NCBI GenBank assembly: GCA_003216175.1
Contig: QCJG01000002.1
Coordinates: 62,001-126,000, forward strand
DNA length: 64,000 nucleotides
Reading direction: 5' to 3'
DNA from: Prochlorococcus sp. AG-409-A10
Lineage (GTDB): Bacteria; Cyanobacteriota; Cyanobacteriia; PCC-6307; Cyanobiaceae
A program made the position numbers and the translations under genes. Below the pieces are notes generated by a model, which ran no database searches, was not told the origin of the DNA, and saw only the letters and a program-made list of their open reading frames with translations. Positions within the stretch are counted from its first letter, which is position 1. Each line of letters starts with the position of its first letter. Positions 19,172 through 28,884 of this stretch are shown here, piece after piece.

Positions 19172-20614
19172 TTATCCAACCGAACCCTCCAATTTTAAAG
19201 CTAAAAGTTTGTCTGCCTCAGATGCAAACTCCATAGGTAATTCATTGAAAACATCACTACAAAATCCACTGACTAACATTGAAACTGATTCTTCAAAATC
19301 AATTCCTCTACTTTGTAAGTAAAAAAGTTGATCTTCTGAAATCCTACAAGTACTAGCTTCATGTTCAATATTGGCCTGAGGTTGCTTGGATTGAATATAT
19401 GGGTATGTATTTGCACTGGCTTTGTCACCGATCAACATAGAGTCACATTGACTGTAATTTCTAGAGCCCTCAGCATTTGGGCTTATGGATACAAGACCTC
19501 GATAGCTATTCTTAGATTGACCAGCACTGATACCTTTACTTACGATTTTTGATTTTGTATTTTTTCCTATGTGTATCATTTTTGTCCCAGTATCCGCTTT
19601 CTGACAATTATTAGTTAGTGCAATTGAATAAAACTCACCAATGGAATTGTCTCCTTGTAATACGCAACTTGGGTATTTCCATGTAATTGCAGATCCTGTT
19701 TCGACTTGAGACCAGCTTATTTTGCTTTTCTTCCCTCTACATTCGCCTCTTTTTGTGACGAAGTTATATATTCCTCCAACGCCCTCCTCATTACCTGCAT
19801 ACCAATTTTGCACGGTGGAATATTTAATAGATGCATTATCGAGTGCGATAAGTTCAACAACAGCCGCATGAAGTGTATTGGTATCAAACATAGGAGCTGT
19901 ACAGCCCTCTAGATAACTAACGGAGGAAGATTCTTCAGCGATAATTAAAGTGCGTTCGAATTGGCCAGTGTCGCCTGAATTTATTCTAAAATAAGATGAT
20001 AATTCCATTGGACATTCGACACCTTTGGGTATGTAAACAAAAGAACCATCACTGAAAACTGCAGAATTTAGGGCTGCAAAAAAGTTATCATTTATAGGAA
20101 CAACTGTACCCATATATTTCTCAATCAGATCTGGATATTCGCTAATTGCTTCACTAATAGAGCAGAAAATTACTCCATGCTCAGCTAGTTTTTCCTTATA
20201 TGTAGTTGCTATAGAAACACTATCGAAAACAGCATCTACGGCTACATTAGATAACCTTTTTTGTTCACTAAGTGGTATTCCAAGTTTCTCAAAAGTTTCA
20301 AGTAATTTAGGATCAACTTCATCTAAACTCTTCTTTTTTATGTCTTGTTTTGGAGCTGCATAATAAACTAGATCCTGATAATCTACTTTGGAATAAATTA
20401 AGCCAGACCAATCAGGTTCTTTCATTTTCAACCATTGTTCATAAGCTCTCAAACGAAATTTTAATAAAAAATCTGGTTCGTTTTTTTTGGCGGAAATTAA
20501 TCTAATAACATTTTCATTTAATCCTTTTGGTATCTTTTCAGTTTCAATTTCAGTTATAAAACCGTATTTATAAGGTTGGGAAACAATTTCGTCGACAGTA
20601 TTAGATTGGGTCAT
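19172..20614 (-). CDS. sufB: Fe-S assembly scaffold protein SufB
   Basis: A 480-residue SufB, first gene of the operon. Landmarks are [77 protein letters not shown] and the C-terminal [20 protein letters not shown] with the Cys thought to hold the nascent cluster. SufB is the main scaffold on which the Fe-S cluster forms before transfer to carriers such as the A-type protein at 63459. Operon order B-C-D-S is the cyanobacterial standard. A sufR regulator gene, often found divergently upstream, is not present here. Confidence 0.97.
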   Translation of the reverse strand: MTQSNTVDEIVSQPYKYGFITEIETEKIPKGLNENVIRLISAKKNEPDFLLKFRLRAYEQWLKMKEPDWSGLIYSKVDYQDLVYYAAPKQDIKKKSLDEVDPKLLETFEKLGIPLSEQKRLSNVAVDAVFDSVSIATTYKEKLAEHGVIFCSISEAISEYPDLIEKYMGTVVPINDNFFAALNSAVFSDGSFVYIPKGVECPMELSSYFRINSGDTGQFERTLIIAEESSSVSYLEGCTAPMFDTNTLHAAVVELIALDNASIKYSTVQNWYAGNEEGVGGIYNFVTKRGECRGKKSKISWSQVETGSAITWKYPSCVLQGDNSIGEFYSIALTNNCQKADTGTKMIHIGKNTKSKIVSKGISAGQSKNSYRGLVSISPNAEGSRNYSQCDSMLIGDKASANTYPYIQSKQPQANIEHEASTCRISEDQLFYLQSRGIDFEESVSMLVSGFCSDVFNELPMEFASEADKLLALKLEGSVG

Positions 20615-21093
20615 TTTATTTTGATTAAATCAAGTCGTTGTAGTTTTTTATTTATGAAAAGTTTGGCTTTTAAGACCCAAGATAATATTCAATTATGACA
20701 TCTGGGGTTCATCATTGGATCAGAGTGTTTTGATAGTTGGATCTCAAATGTCATTCTAAGTCAAATCAAGGGGGAAAACCCAGTGTTACAAAAGTAGTTT
20801 TAATCTCCTATCAGCATAAGCCAAAATGCTTGCAATCGCTTCCAATTCTAATTGTGATGGAATAAAATCTTAATCTTTTTGGAATTCGGAAAAGATTTTC
20901 TAATATATACAAATAGCTATGTAAATCCCTATTAATACAGTTGATTTCATGTATCTATTCCTTATTTTGAACTTGTAATAGTTAAGGAATAAATATCTTT
21001 CCATTGTGTATAAGTGGAAAAAAATAAGATAAAACCTATTTAAAGATAAATATTCTTTTAAACTTTATACATAAGAGATGCTCCCACTGCCCG
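20615..21093 (+). other. 479-base intergenic region between sufB and a divergent gene
   Basis: No convincing coding frame was found on either strand. It must hold the sufB promoter (minus strand) and that of the gene at 21094. A minus-strand TATTAT (complement of ATAATA at about 20690) is a possible -10 box for sufB. A long inverted repeat is present at 20956-20991 and is listed separately. No CAAC-N6-GTTG SufR-type site was seen by eye. Confidence 0.5.
20956..20991. repeat. Inverted repeat, 9-bp arms
   Basis: TATTCCTTA (20956-20964) and TAAGGAATA (20983-20991) are perfect reverse complements separated by 18 bases, about 100 bases upstream of the gene at 21094. The spacing fits a dimeric transcription-factor operator better than a hairpin. 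The factor is unknown. Confidence 0.5.
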
Positions 21094-21456
21094 ATGATGG
21101 AATCTATTTTTAACGATAATTCTAAAAATAGCCCCTTAAGTAAAGAGGATATAAATTTGATCGGCTTAACTAACCTTTCAGCTAGTGAAAAGCATCATTT
21201 AAGGATGCTTGCACATTGCTTGCAATGTTTTAAATCCATGAGTAAGGACAATCCAAGAGGTTTGATCCCTGTAAAGGAAGAATGGCTTGAATGGTGCTTG
21301 AAGAATCCCATCATGGTGAAAGATGACGAGTTTGTGCAGGTTATGTTTGAGCAATTAGCTGGAGCAGCTATCCAACTCGAGAGATTGTCAAAAGATTTAA
21401 AAGTTGCTCCATTGGACTTGACATTGAGAAATTTGATCGACGCTTATGAGGTTTGA
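21094..21456 (+). CDS. Conserved cyanobacterial protein, unknown
   Basis: A 120-residue soluble protein I do not recognise. It has two or three amphipathic helices, a pair of Cys residues in AHCLQCF, a W-rich segment EEWLEWCLKNP and a C-terminal LERLSKDLKVAPLDLTLRNL. ATG 21094 and ATG 21097 are adjacent starts. It lies alone between the suf operon promoter region and the DUF4912 gene. Codon use and composition are like the neighbours, so it is likely real. Confidence 0.75.
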   Translation: MMESIFNDNSKNSPLSKEDINLIGLTNLSASEKHHLRMLAHCLQCFKSMSKDNPRGLIPVKEEWLEWCLKNPIMVKDDEFVQVMFEQLAGAAIQLERLSKDLKVAPLDLTLRNLIDAYEV

Positions 21457-21752
21457 AATAGTTTTGTCCATAGATGAAAAAATATTTTTGGCGAGGCTGA
21501 TCCCAAAGAAAAAGTCTTCGAAATTCATAGAAATCACGATTTATTTTTTTGATTGACTTTGAATTTACTTCACTTTTTTGAAATTCGTAGATTCGTAATG
21601 AACTCCTTTTTTTTAGTTATAGCAAGGCTTTTTGTTTTTATATAGGACTTTTTGATCGCTTCTTGGAGTCAGTAGATGCTGACCACACCAACGAGAAGAG
21701 CACATTTCATCACATACTTATCGCACTGATCCCAAACAAAAAATGGAGGTTT
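21457..21752 (+). other. Intergenic region before the DUF4912 gene
   Basis: About 296 bases without a supported gene. It is T-rich with runs of 7-8 T. An 11-base string CTGATCCCAAA occurs twice (21497-21507 and 21726-21736), each followed by an A-rich run; significance is doubtful. A frame upstream of the DUF4912 gene is open from 21663 but its sequence does not look coding. Confidence 0.4.
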
Positions 21753-22838
21753 ATGGACGTGACTTTTGATCAAGAATCCCTGTCACGTTTAACACTTCGT
21801 CAGCTTCGTATTAAAGCGAGTGAATTAGGTATTCCTCTTTATAGTAGAAAATCAAAGGCTGATTTAGTAAAAGGTGTTTTTCTGTACCAAGAAAAAAAGG
21901 AATTAGAGAAACAATTGATAAACAATAAACCTGAACTTTCTAACGAAACTACATATTCAAGTTCGTCTGATACTAAAGTCGTTTTTCTACCTCGTGATCC
22001 CGAGTGGGCATATGTATTTTGGGAGATATCAGATATTGATCGTGCTAATGCTCAAAATGTAGGTGCTATTAGGCTGTGTTTGAGGTTGGCTGACGTCACT
22101 AATACAAATGATGGAGAAGCTAATCCTGGAACTCTTCAAGAAGTTGTTGTTGATAGTCACAGTACCGAATGGTACTTACCTATTCCTTTAGGTGGAAGAG
22201 ATTATAAGGTTGAACTCGGTTATCGAATTGGTCATAAATGGATGTCACTTGCTCATTCATCTTCAGCGAAAGTACCTTCACTACATCCAAGTGAACAAAT
22301 TCTTGATCAATTTGTTCCTTTTAGCTTAGAAGCCCCGGTCACTTCACCTGAATCCAAGATAGAAAGCTTTGTATCAGAACAACCAGATAGTGGTTTGCAT
22401 GAGCGCTTGTATCAATCAGCTACCACAAAATTTAGAACTCGAAGAGTGGGTTCAGAAGAATTCCAAGAGGGTTTTCCAGGAGATGTAAATACAAATAATG
22501 AATCGGGTAGCGGGCTTTGGGCTAGTGGCTTGAATGAATCTGGTATTGGAGGGGTTCCTCAAGCACGTTCTTTTTGGTTGGTCGCTGATGCTGAATTAAT
22601 TGTGTATGGAGCTACTGATCCCTCTGCTAAATTGTTTATCGAAGATGAAGAGGTTCCATTAGCAAATGATGGAACTTTTAGATTGCAAGTCCCATTTAGA
22701 GATGGTACACAGAATTATTCAATTAAAGCGATCGATAAGGATGGCTTAGATTCAAGGAACATAACAATGAAATTCGAGAGAGTTACTCCAGTTGATAATA
22801 CTAATCCAAATTCAAAAGCTGAATCAGAATGGTTTTAA
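21753..22838 (+). CDS. DUF4912 domain protein with Rho-N/SAP-like N-terminus
   Basis: About 361 residues. The N-terminus LTLRQLRIKASELGIPLYSR followed by KSKADLVKGV resembles the helix-extended-helix of Rho N-terminal or SAP-like domains, which bind nucleic acid. The middle has the DUF4912 hallmark VVFLPRDPEWAYVFWEIS and later WYLPIPLGGRDYKVELGYR. A C-terminal beta-rich part (SFWLVADAELIVYGATDPSAK) looks like an added Ig-like domain. ATG 21753 (MDVTFDQESLSR) or GTG 21759 is the likely start; the open frame reaches back to 21663 but that stretch is unconvincing. Function is unknown. Confidence 0.85.
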   Translation: MDVTFDQESLSRLTLRQLRIKASELGIPLYSRKSKADLVKGVFLYQEKKELEKQLINNKPELSNETTYSSSSDTKVVFLPRDPEWAYVFWEISDIDRANAQNVGAIRLCLRLADVTNTNDGEANPGTLQEVVVDSHSTEWYLPIPLGGRDYKVELGYRIGHKWMSLAHSSSAKVPSLHPSEQILDQFVPFSLEAPVTSPESKIESFVSEQPDSGLHERLYQSATTKFRTRRVGSEEFQEGFPGDVNTNNESGSGLWASGLNESGIGGVPQARSFWLVADAELIVYGATDPSAKLFIEDEEVPLANDGTFRLQVPFRDGTQNYSIKAIDKDGLDSRNITMKFERVTPVDNTNPNSKAESEWF

Positions 22839-22857
22839 AACTAATCTAACTTAATTA

Positions 22858-23028
22858 ATGGTTCGCTTAATTGTTGCTTTTACTCCATTAGTCGGAGCTA
22901 TTGCTTTTCCTTTATTAATTCCTACTACGATTGAGCACTTAGGACTTGGTCCGGGTGTTTTAAGTGCCTTGATTTTAAGTACTCTTTGGTTTATAGCAAT
23001 GCTTCGTACATCTGAAATGCCTCACTGA
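22858..23028 (+). CDS. Small membrane protein, 56 aa
   Basis: ATG 22858 opens a 56-residue frame 19 bases after the DUF4912 gene, same strand. It contains two hydrophobic segments, LIVAFTPLVGAIAFPLLIP and PGVLSALILSTLWFIAMLR, separated by a short polar turn. The hairpin-like two-helix layout and clean frame suggest a real small membrane protein. I do not recognise the family. Confidence 0.65.
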   Translation: MVRLIVAFTPLVGAIAFPLLIPTTIEHLGLGPGVLSALILSTLWFIAMLRTSEMPH

Positions 23029-23092
23029 ATCAAAGTTTTTCCATTTTGATTTTCTACTCATTTTTTATATCATTCACTAATCAATTTTTAAA

Positions 23093-24742
23093 GTGTTTTC
23101 TACAGAATTTAGCAAACTTACAGTTCAGTTAAACACACCTTTTACTGATCAGAAACCAGGGACTTCTGGATTAAGAAAAAGTACTTTGCATTTCGAAGAG
23201 GCTCATTACCTTGAGAGTTTTATTGAATCAATCTTGAGTATTCTGCCTGGGGTGCAAGGAGGTGTTTTGGTTGTTGGAGGTGATGGTAGATACGGCAACA
23301 AAAGAGCAATTGATATTATTATTCGGATGGCGGCTGCACATGGTATTCAAAAAGTCATAACAACTGTAGATGGGATTTTGTCGACCCCTGCGGCTTCTCA
23401 TTTGATTCGAACCAATAAAGCAATAGGTGGAATTATTTTATCTGCTAGTCACAATCCAGGTGGACTTGAAGGCGATTTTGGTGTCAAGCTAAATGGCTCA
23501 AATGGTGGACCTGCCTCGGAATCTTTAACTGATGAAATTTATAAGTACTCCAAAACTCTTAAAGAATATAAGATTATAAAATGTCAATCAAATAATTCTT
23601 TTTCACTTGGTAAATATAAATTAGCTTCAATGATTGTCGAGATCATTGATGGAATAGAAGATTACTTAGATTTAATGAAAAAAATATTTGATTTTGATTT
23701 GATTAGTTCCTATATCAACAAAGATTTTCCGATTGTTTTTGATGCATTAAATGCTGTTACAGGACCATATGCAAAGCGTCTTTTTGTTGATCATTTAGGA
23801 GGTAATTCAGAAACAGTAAGAAATGGAGTACCTTTGGAAGATTTTGGAGGTCTTCATCCTGATCCCAATTTGACTTATGCAAAAGATCTTGCTGATTTGC
23901 TTTTAAAAGGGAATTTGTTTTCCTTTGGAGCAGCATGTGATGGAGATGGCGACAGAAATATGATTTTAGGACGTGGTTGCTTTGTAAATCCTAGTGATAG
24001 TCTCGCAATTTTAGCTGCAAATTACGATTGTGTTCCAGGTTATGCTAAAGGTTTATCTGGCGTCGCTCGTTCCATGCCGACGAGTTCAGCTGTGGATGTT
24101 GTGGCAAAACATTTAGGGATAAATTGCTTTGAAACTCCTACTGGGTGGAAATTCTTTGGCAATCTGTTGGATGCTAATCAAATTACTCTGTGTGGAGAGG
24201 AGAGCTTTGGGACTGGAAGTGATCATGTCAGAGAGAAAGATGGATTGTGGGCTGTACTCTTTTGGTTGCAGATATTAGCGTCCAAGAAAAAGTCTGTTTC
24301 TGAGATAATGAGAGATCATTGGCTATTTTTTGGTCGTCATTATTATTCTCGTCATGACTATGAATCTATTCCATCTGAAGTTGCAAGTTCTCTTTATGCC
24401 AGATTGAGCAATATGCTTCCCACTTTGAAAGATCAATTGTTTGCTGGAAGGACAATTAAAAATGCTGATGATTTTAGCTACACAGATCCAGTTGATGGTT
24501 CAATTACGCTTAATCAGGGTTTGAGAATTTTATTAGAGGATGGTAGCCGAGTATTGCTGAGACTTTCTGGTACTGGCACTCAAGGGGCTACGTTGAGAGT
24601 TTATTTTGAAAGCTTTGTTCCAAGTGATGGTGATATCAATCAAGATCCGCAATTAGCCTTGGATCCTTTGATTAAAAGTATTGATTCTCTAGCAGAGATT
24701 TCAAAACGAACAGGCATGTCCACTCCTACGGTTATTACTTAG
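23093..24742 (+). CDS. pgm: Phosphoglucomutase (alpha-D-glucose phosphate)
   Basis: Interconverts glucose 1-phosphate and glucose 6-phosphate, linking glycogen and sugar-nucleotide synthesis with central metabolism. The 549-residue product has the active-site phosphoserine loop SASHNPGG near residue 118, the metal site DGDGDR near 283, the sugar loop TPTGWKFFGNLLD, CGEESFGTGSDH and the C-terminal phosphate loop RLSGTGTQGATLR. The N-terminal TPFTDQKPGTSGLRK is typical of the eukaryotic-like PGM1 branch. Start is GTG 23093. Confidence 0.96.
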   Translation: MFSTEFSKLTVQLNTPFTDQKPGTSGLRKSTLHFEEAHYLESFIESILSILPGVQGGVLVVGGDGRYGNKRAIDIIIRMAAAHGIQKVITTVDGILSTPAASHLIRTNKAIGGIILSASHNPGGLEGDFGVKLNGSNGGPASESLTDEIYKYSKTLKEYKIIKCQSNNSFSLGKYKLASMIVEIIDGIEDYLDLMKKIFDFDLISSYINKDFPIVFDALNAVTGPYAKRLFVDHLGGNSETVRNGVPLEDFGGLHPDPNLTYAKDLADLLLKGNLFSFGAACDGDGDRNMILGRGCFVNPSDSLAILAANYDCVPGYAKGLSGVARSMPTSSAVDVVAKHLGINCFETPTGWKFFGNLLDANQITLCGEESFGTGSDHVREKDGLWAVLFWLQILASKKKSVSEIMRDHWLFFGRHYYSRHDYESIPSEVASSLYARLSNMLPTLKDQLFAGRTIKNADDFSYTDPVDGSITLNQGLRILLEDGSRVLLRLSGTGTQGATLRVYFESFVPSDGDINQDPQLALDPLIKSIDSLAEISKRTGMSTPTVIT

Positions 24743-24830
24743 ATCAAAAACTTTCTAATAGGAAATCATCAAAACAACTGTATAAGTTTTTTTTTGCTTT
24801 TAGAGTAACAAAAATGTTTGTTTATTAGCT

Positions 24831-27035
24831 TTGGCCAAAGATCTGTTTGCTTTTAATGGTGAACAGCTAATACAGAATACTGCTCCTTTAGCTGATCGCT
24901 TACGGCCTAAAACACTTGATGAATTTGTTGGTCAAGATCACATTCTTGCTCAAGGGCGTTTATTGAGACGTTCAATTGTTGCTGATAAGGTAGGCAATTT
25001 ATTGTTTTATGGACCACCGGGAGTTGGTAAGACTACTTTGGCTAGAATTATCGCTTCAAATACCCTATCTCACTTTAGTGTCGTAAATGCTGCCTTGGCT
25101 GGCATCAAGGATTTGAGATCTGAGATTGAGTCTGCAATAGATCGATTAAATAAATATGGTAAACGCACGATTTTATTTATTGATGAGGTTCATAGATTTA
25201 ACACTGCTCAACAAGATGCCTTATTACCTTGGGTTGAAAATGGGACTTTGACTCTGATTGGTGCAACTACGGAAAATCCATATTTTGAAGTAAATAAAGC
25301 TTTGGTAAGCAGATCTAGATTATTTCGTTTAAATAGTCTGAATTCGAAAGCATTACATAAATTGCTGCAACGAGCCTTGAGCGATAAGGAAAGGGGTTAT
25401 GGGTTGAAATTAATTAATTTAGCTAGCGAAGCTGAGGATCATTTGGTTGATGTGTGTAATGGCGATGCACGCGTTCTGCTTAATGCGCTTGAACTTGCGG
25501 TAGAGAGCACTATTGCTAATCAAGATAGTTCAATCACTATTGATCTTAAGATTGCTGAGGATTCAATTCAAGAACGAGCGGTTTTATACGACAAAAAAGG
25601 TGATGCTCATTTTGATACGATCAGCGCTTTTATAAAGTCAATACGAGGTTCCGATCCTGATGCGTCATTGTTTTGGCTGGCTCGAATGTTGGAGGCTGGG
25701 GAAAGTCCACGATTCATTTTTAGACGTATGCTCATCGCTGCAGGAGAAGATATTGGTCTCGCTGATCCGAATGCAATTGTCGTAGTTGAGTCATGCGCCT
25801 CGGCTTTTGAGCGAATAGGTTTGCCAGAGGGTATTTATCCCTTGGCGCAGGCAACCTTGTACTTGGCTTCAACTGATAAAAGCAATAGTGTGAAGGCTAT
25901 TTTTAAGGCAGTTCAGACAGTTAAAGATTCCTACAAACAAAATGTTCCATCTCATCTTAAAGATGCAAATCGAGATCAAGAAGCTTTTGGAGATGGGATG
26001 GGCTATAGGTATCCCCATTCATTTTTAAAAAATTGGGTTCCACAGCAATATTTGCCAGATAGTTTGCGAAACGAGATTTTTTGGGAGCCAACTGAACATG
26101 GATGGGAAGGGCAAAGACGATCTCTTTTGAATGAGAGAAGATCTGAACAGTTAGCTTCATTAGTTGAAGGTGAGCAACAAAATCCTTTAACTATTACATC
26201 TGAAAAAGTTGATAATGATTGGGAGAAATGGTTATCTCGCCAATCTTTGAAAGATGGGGAACGATTAAAAAACTTGATGAATAAATTATGGTCGAGTATT
26301 ACTTGGAAAAAAAATCATAGAGTTTTAGTTTTATCACCTAGTTCTTTGCTTTGGTCTTTAACGCCTTTAAGAGAGACCTCTGAAGGTGGTGTTGTTTTGG
26401 CCTTATCAGAAGATAATCATCCAAGGTTATTAGCTGAATTAGAAGTTTTGGCTCCAATGCAGCGCCCTATTTTAATTGATTCAACTGTTGAATCAATTAA
26501 AAAATTAGAAGACAATCTCAAATTTGAGGTAATTGGAGGGAGGATTCCTTGGAAAGCTTTTTCTGAAACAAATTTTTCTGAACTATGGCCGACTCTTACT
26601 GAAAAGTGTACAGCGAAAACAGAATTAAGTTTGATTATAAGTAACCCATGTTCTGGCCCTGCCCTTTCTTTAAAGGAAAGCTTAGAATTTGATAGCAATA
26701 ATACAAATCCTGATTTTTCATTATTGAGTGATTTAATTTGTAAAGAAGATAAATGGTTAAATAATCAAGATCATAAGAAGAAATTTATTCTAAAATTAGA
26801 AAAATTAGGCTGGAATATTGCTTTTGAAGAATGGACTGAGTTTGTATATCAGAAAGTTGATAGCACTATAATTAAAAGGTGGCTTGATGAAGGAAGTGAG
26901 TATAGAGAAATTATTCTTAAAAATACTGAGGAAGAAAAATTAACTCGATTGAAAAAATTATTTATAAGATTGGATGGCAGGACTATAAAACAGAAGCTTA
27001 TACATACTAAATTGCTTGGTAAAAAAAATAATTAA
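24831..27035 (+). CDS. rarA: RarA/MgsA AAA+ ATPase fused to a methyltransferase-like domain
   Basis: The first 430 residues are RarA, a clamp-loader-like ATPase acting at stalled replication forks: [15 protein letters not shown], Walker [10 protein letters not shown] near 61, Walker [11 protein letters not shown] near 115, sensor [12 protein letters not shown] and the C-terminal [17 protein letters not shown] block. Residues about 460-734 form an extra domain known from cyanobacterial RarA fusion proteins. It contains [20 protein letters not shown] and [21 protein letters not shown], which keeps the layout of a Rossmann methyltransferase but lacks an obvious Gly-rich SAM loop. Start is TTG 24831. 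The last four bases overlap the phosphopantetheinyl transferase gene. Confidence 0.93.
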   Translation: MAKDLFAFNGEQLIQNTAPLADRLRPKTLDEFVGQDHILAQGRLLRRSIVADKVGNLLFYGPPGVGKTTLARIIASNTLSHFSVVNAALAGIKDLRSEIESAIDRLNKYGKRTILFIDEVHRFNTAQQDALLPWVENGTLTLIGATTENPYFEVNKALVSRSRLFRLNSLNSKALHKLLQRALSDKERGYGLKLINLASEAEDHLVDVCNGDARVLLNALELAVESTIANQDSSITIDLKIAEDSIQERAVLYDKKGDAHFDTISAFIKSIRGSDPDASLFWLARMLEAGESPRFIFRRMLIAAGEDIGLADPNAIVVVESCASAFERIGLPEGIYPLAQATLYLASTDKSNSVKAIFKAVQTVKDSYKQNVPSHLKDANRDQEAFGDGMGYRYPHSFLKNWVPQQYLPDSLRNEIFWEPTEHGWEGQRRSLLNERRSEQLASLVEGEQQNPLTITSEKVDNDWEKWLSRQSLKDGERLKNLMNKLWSSITWKKNHRVLVLSPSSLLWSLTPLRETSEGGVVLALSEDNHPRLLAELEVLAPMQRPILIDSTVESIKKLEDNLKFEVIGGRIPWKAFSETNFSELWPTLTEKCTAKTELSLIISNPCSGPALSLKESLEFDSNNTNPDFSLLSDLICKEDKWLNNQDHKKKFILKLEKLGWNIAFEEWTEFVYQKVDSTIIKRWLDEGSEYREIILKNTEEEKLTRLKKLFIRLDGRTIKQKLIHTKLLGKKNN

Positions 27036-27688
27036 TTAAGGCAAATTATCGGTTTATGTGTTAATGAATCTTTATCTATTGCAATTGCATAAGTCCATTG
27101 ATCATGATTTTGTTCATAAACTTTTACTTTGTGTCCAAGTTTTTTGTGATGTGCAAATGATGATTTATTCTTCCAAACCCATTGATTTATATTGCTGGCT
27201 ATTTTTCCTCTCTGCCATTTGACTGCCGCTTCTTTGACTACCCATCTTTTTAGAACTAGTTCTCTAGCTTGGCTTGAGCTTAAATTTTCTATTTCGCAAT
27301 TCTCATAATGAGTGAAAAAACGTTTTGACAATTTATAAGCTTGTAACTGTCTATCCTTTCTTTCTATATCTACGCCAATTTTTGCTGATGACCACCCTAT
27401 TAATAAAGCATCAGTACAGTGACTCATGCTGATATACCCCCATCCTTCAGCCAATAATGGTGGTTCTCCTGGATCGGCTTTAAGGGGTATATCAAGAGGG
27501 TCTACGCCAGTCATATTGGACATGACATGTCTCAGGTAGCCTCTAGAAAAGTGGTAAATCAACCCTCTCTTTGGTGTTAACTTTTGAACCCATTTTTTTT
27601 CTTCTGTGCTTATTGGTAAAAGTTCTGATGGCATCAAAAAAAGCCAAAGACCTAGTACTCTTTTATTGTTTATTTGAGTTGTAATCAT
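27032..27688 (-). CDS. 4'-phosphopantetheinyl transferase (Sfp type)
   Basis: Transfers the phosphopantetheine arm from CoA to carrier proteins. Family motifs are SMSHCTDALLIGWS, the metal site IGVDIERKDR and WVVKEAAVKWQRGK. The ATG at 27688 (MITTQINNK) gives about 218 residues and makes its start overlap the start of the divergent peroxiredoxin gene by two bases within a CATG. A longer frame from 27724 would run into that gene by 38 bases and is less likely. In picocyanobacteria this is probably the enzyme that activates acyl carrier protein; no acpS is visible here. Confidence 0.88.
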   Translation of the reverse strand: MITTQINNKRVLGLWLFLMPSELLPISTEEKKWVQKLTPKRGLIYHFSRGYLRHVMSNMTGVDPLDIPLKADPGEPPLLAEGWGYISMSHCTDALLIGWSSAKIGVDIERKDRQLQAYKLSKRFFTHYENCEIENLSSSQARELVLKRWVVKEAAVKWQRGKIASNINQWVWKNKSSFAHHKKLGHKVKVYEQNHDQWTYAIAIDKDSLTHKPIICLN

Positions 27689-28154
27689 GACTCTCTGTAT
27701 AGGTGATTCTGCACCAGATTTCACTCTTCCTAATCAAGATGGTGTTGATATCAGTCTCTCATCATTTAAGGGATCGAGATTAGTAATTTATTTTTATCCA
27801 AAAGATGATACTCCTGGCTGTACTAAGGAAGCTTGCAGTTTTAGAGATAATTGGGACATTTTTAAGTCAAATAATATTCAAGTTTTAGGCATTAGTAAGG
27901 ATGCTTCAAAATCGCATATAAAATTCATTGATAAACATAAATTACCTTTTACACTTTTAACTGATAGTGAACCTTGCCATGTCGCAACCTCATATGAAAG
28001 TTATGGCTTGAAGAAATTTATGGGTAGAGAGTATTATGGAATGAAGAGACATACTTTTGTTATAAATAAAGACGGGAAAATCGAATTAATATACTTAAAA
28101 GTAAAATCAGAAAATATGGCTAATCAGATTTTACAGGATCTTAAATTGATTTAA
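27687..28154 (+). CDS. bcp: Peroxiredoxin, Bcp/PrxQ type
   Basis: A 155-residue thiol peroxidase of the AhpC/TSA superfamily. The active site is YPKDDTPGCTKEACSFRD, with the peroxidatic Cys in PGCT and the resolving Cys five residues later, the PrxQ arrangement. MGREYYGMKRHTFVINKDGK follows in the C-terminal half. It reduces hydrogen and organic peroxides using thioredoxin. ATG 27687 is the start and shares CATG with the divergent gene. The 3' end overlaps coaX by 14 bases. Confidence 0.95.
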   Translation: MTLCIGDSAPDFTLPNQDGVDISLSSFKGSRLVIYFYPKDDTPGCTKEACSFRDNWDIFKSNNIQVLGISKDASKSHIKFIDKHKLPFTLLTDSEPCHVATSYESYGLKKFMGREYYGMKRHTFVINKDGKIELIYLKVKSENMANQILQDLKLI

Positions 28155-28884
28155 TTTTTTGGTCTATGTCAATCATTCCTTCTAGAACTAGATTTGGACA
28201 ATGATTTAAATCAATATTTGTATCTTTAAGTTCATTTAATATTATTGGTGCATCACCTCCGCACATCCATATTGGTAATTTAGTTTCCTCAAAAAGTTTT
28301 AAGATTAATCCTATTATCGCGTTCATTGAGCCTCTTATCATTGCATTATTAGTCTCATATTGAAATATTTCATTTGGGATTATTTTAACAATGGCAGTTT
28401 CTAAATTAAAAGCACGATTTGCCATCGAAGATAATTGAAGGCTGAACCCAGGAATTAGTTGTCCACCAGCAAATTCTCCTTTTTTTGTTATTTTTGTGAC
28501 GCTTAAAATTGTACCTGCATCTATAATAATTAAATCTTGTTCTTTGCTTTTTAAAGATGATTGCTTTTTAAAAGCACTCCATGAAGCAAGAGCTCTGTCA
28601 ATTCCTAATTTAGATGGAAGATTGTTTAGGGGAACATTATCTAAAATTATTTGTTTTGAAGGGCATAATTTAATGTTCTCGGGGACGGGGCCTACTGAGG
28701 CCCAAGTTAATTGAGAATAATCCGTATTTTTAAATTCGATTGGATTTGGCGAGGTATGAAAATATTTCCAATCTTTTTTTATTTTGCTTGCCCAATGCCA
28801 TCTTGTATTCCCAATCATTAAGTAATTTTCTTCTGAGTACACAGGTTTATTCCTTGTTATTGCGTATTTAAATGGATCCCACAT
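28141..28884 (-). CDS. coaX: Type III pantothenate kinase
   Basis: Catalyses the first step of CoA synthesis. Family motifs are the N-terminal MIGNTRWHWA phosphate loop, LGIDRALASWSAF, the base IIDAGTILSVTKI, and GEFAGGQLIPGFSLQLSSMA, then MCGGDAPII. The Asp that precedes GNT in most type III enzymes is replaced here (LMIGNT), as I believe is common in cyanobacteria. ATG 28884 overlaps cysH by 28 bases; ATG 28818 would begin at MIGNTRW and seems too short. The 3' end overlaps bcp by 14 bases, convergent. Confidence 0.88.
   Translation of the reverse strand: MWDPFKYAITRNKPVYSEENYLMIGNTRWHWASKIKKDWKYFHTSPNPIEFKNTDYSQLTWASVGPVPENIKLCPSKQIILDNVPLNNLPSKLGIDRALASWSAFKKQSSLKSKEQDLIIIDAGTILSVTKITKKGEFAGGQLIPGFSLQLSSMANRAFNLETAIVKIIPNEIFQYETNNAMIRGSMNAIIGLILKLFEETKLPIWMCGGDAPIILNELKDTNIDLNHCPNLVLEGMIDIDQKIKSI

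Noticed and set aside
21497..21736. Repeated CTGATCCCAAA with A-rich tails before the DUF4912 gene
   Set aside because: Only two copies of 11 bases; no structure or mobile-element signs.
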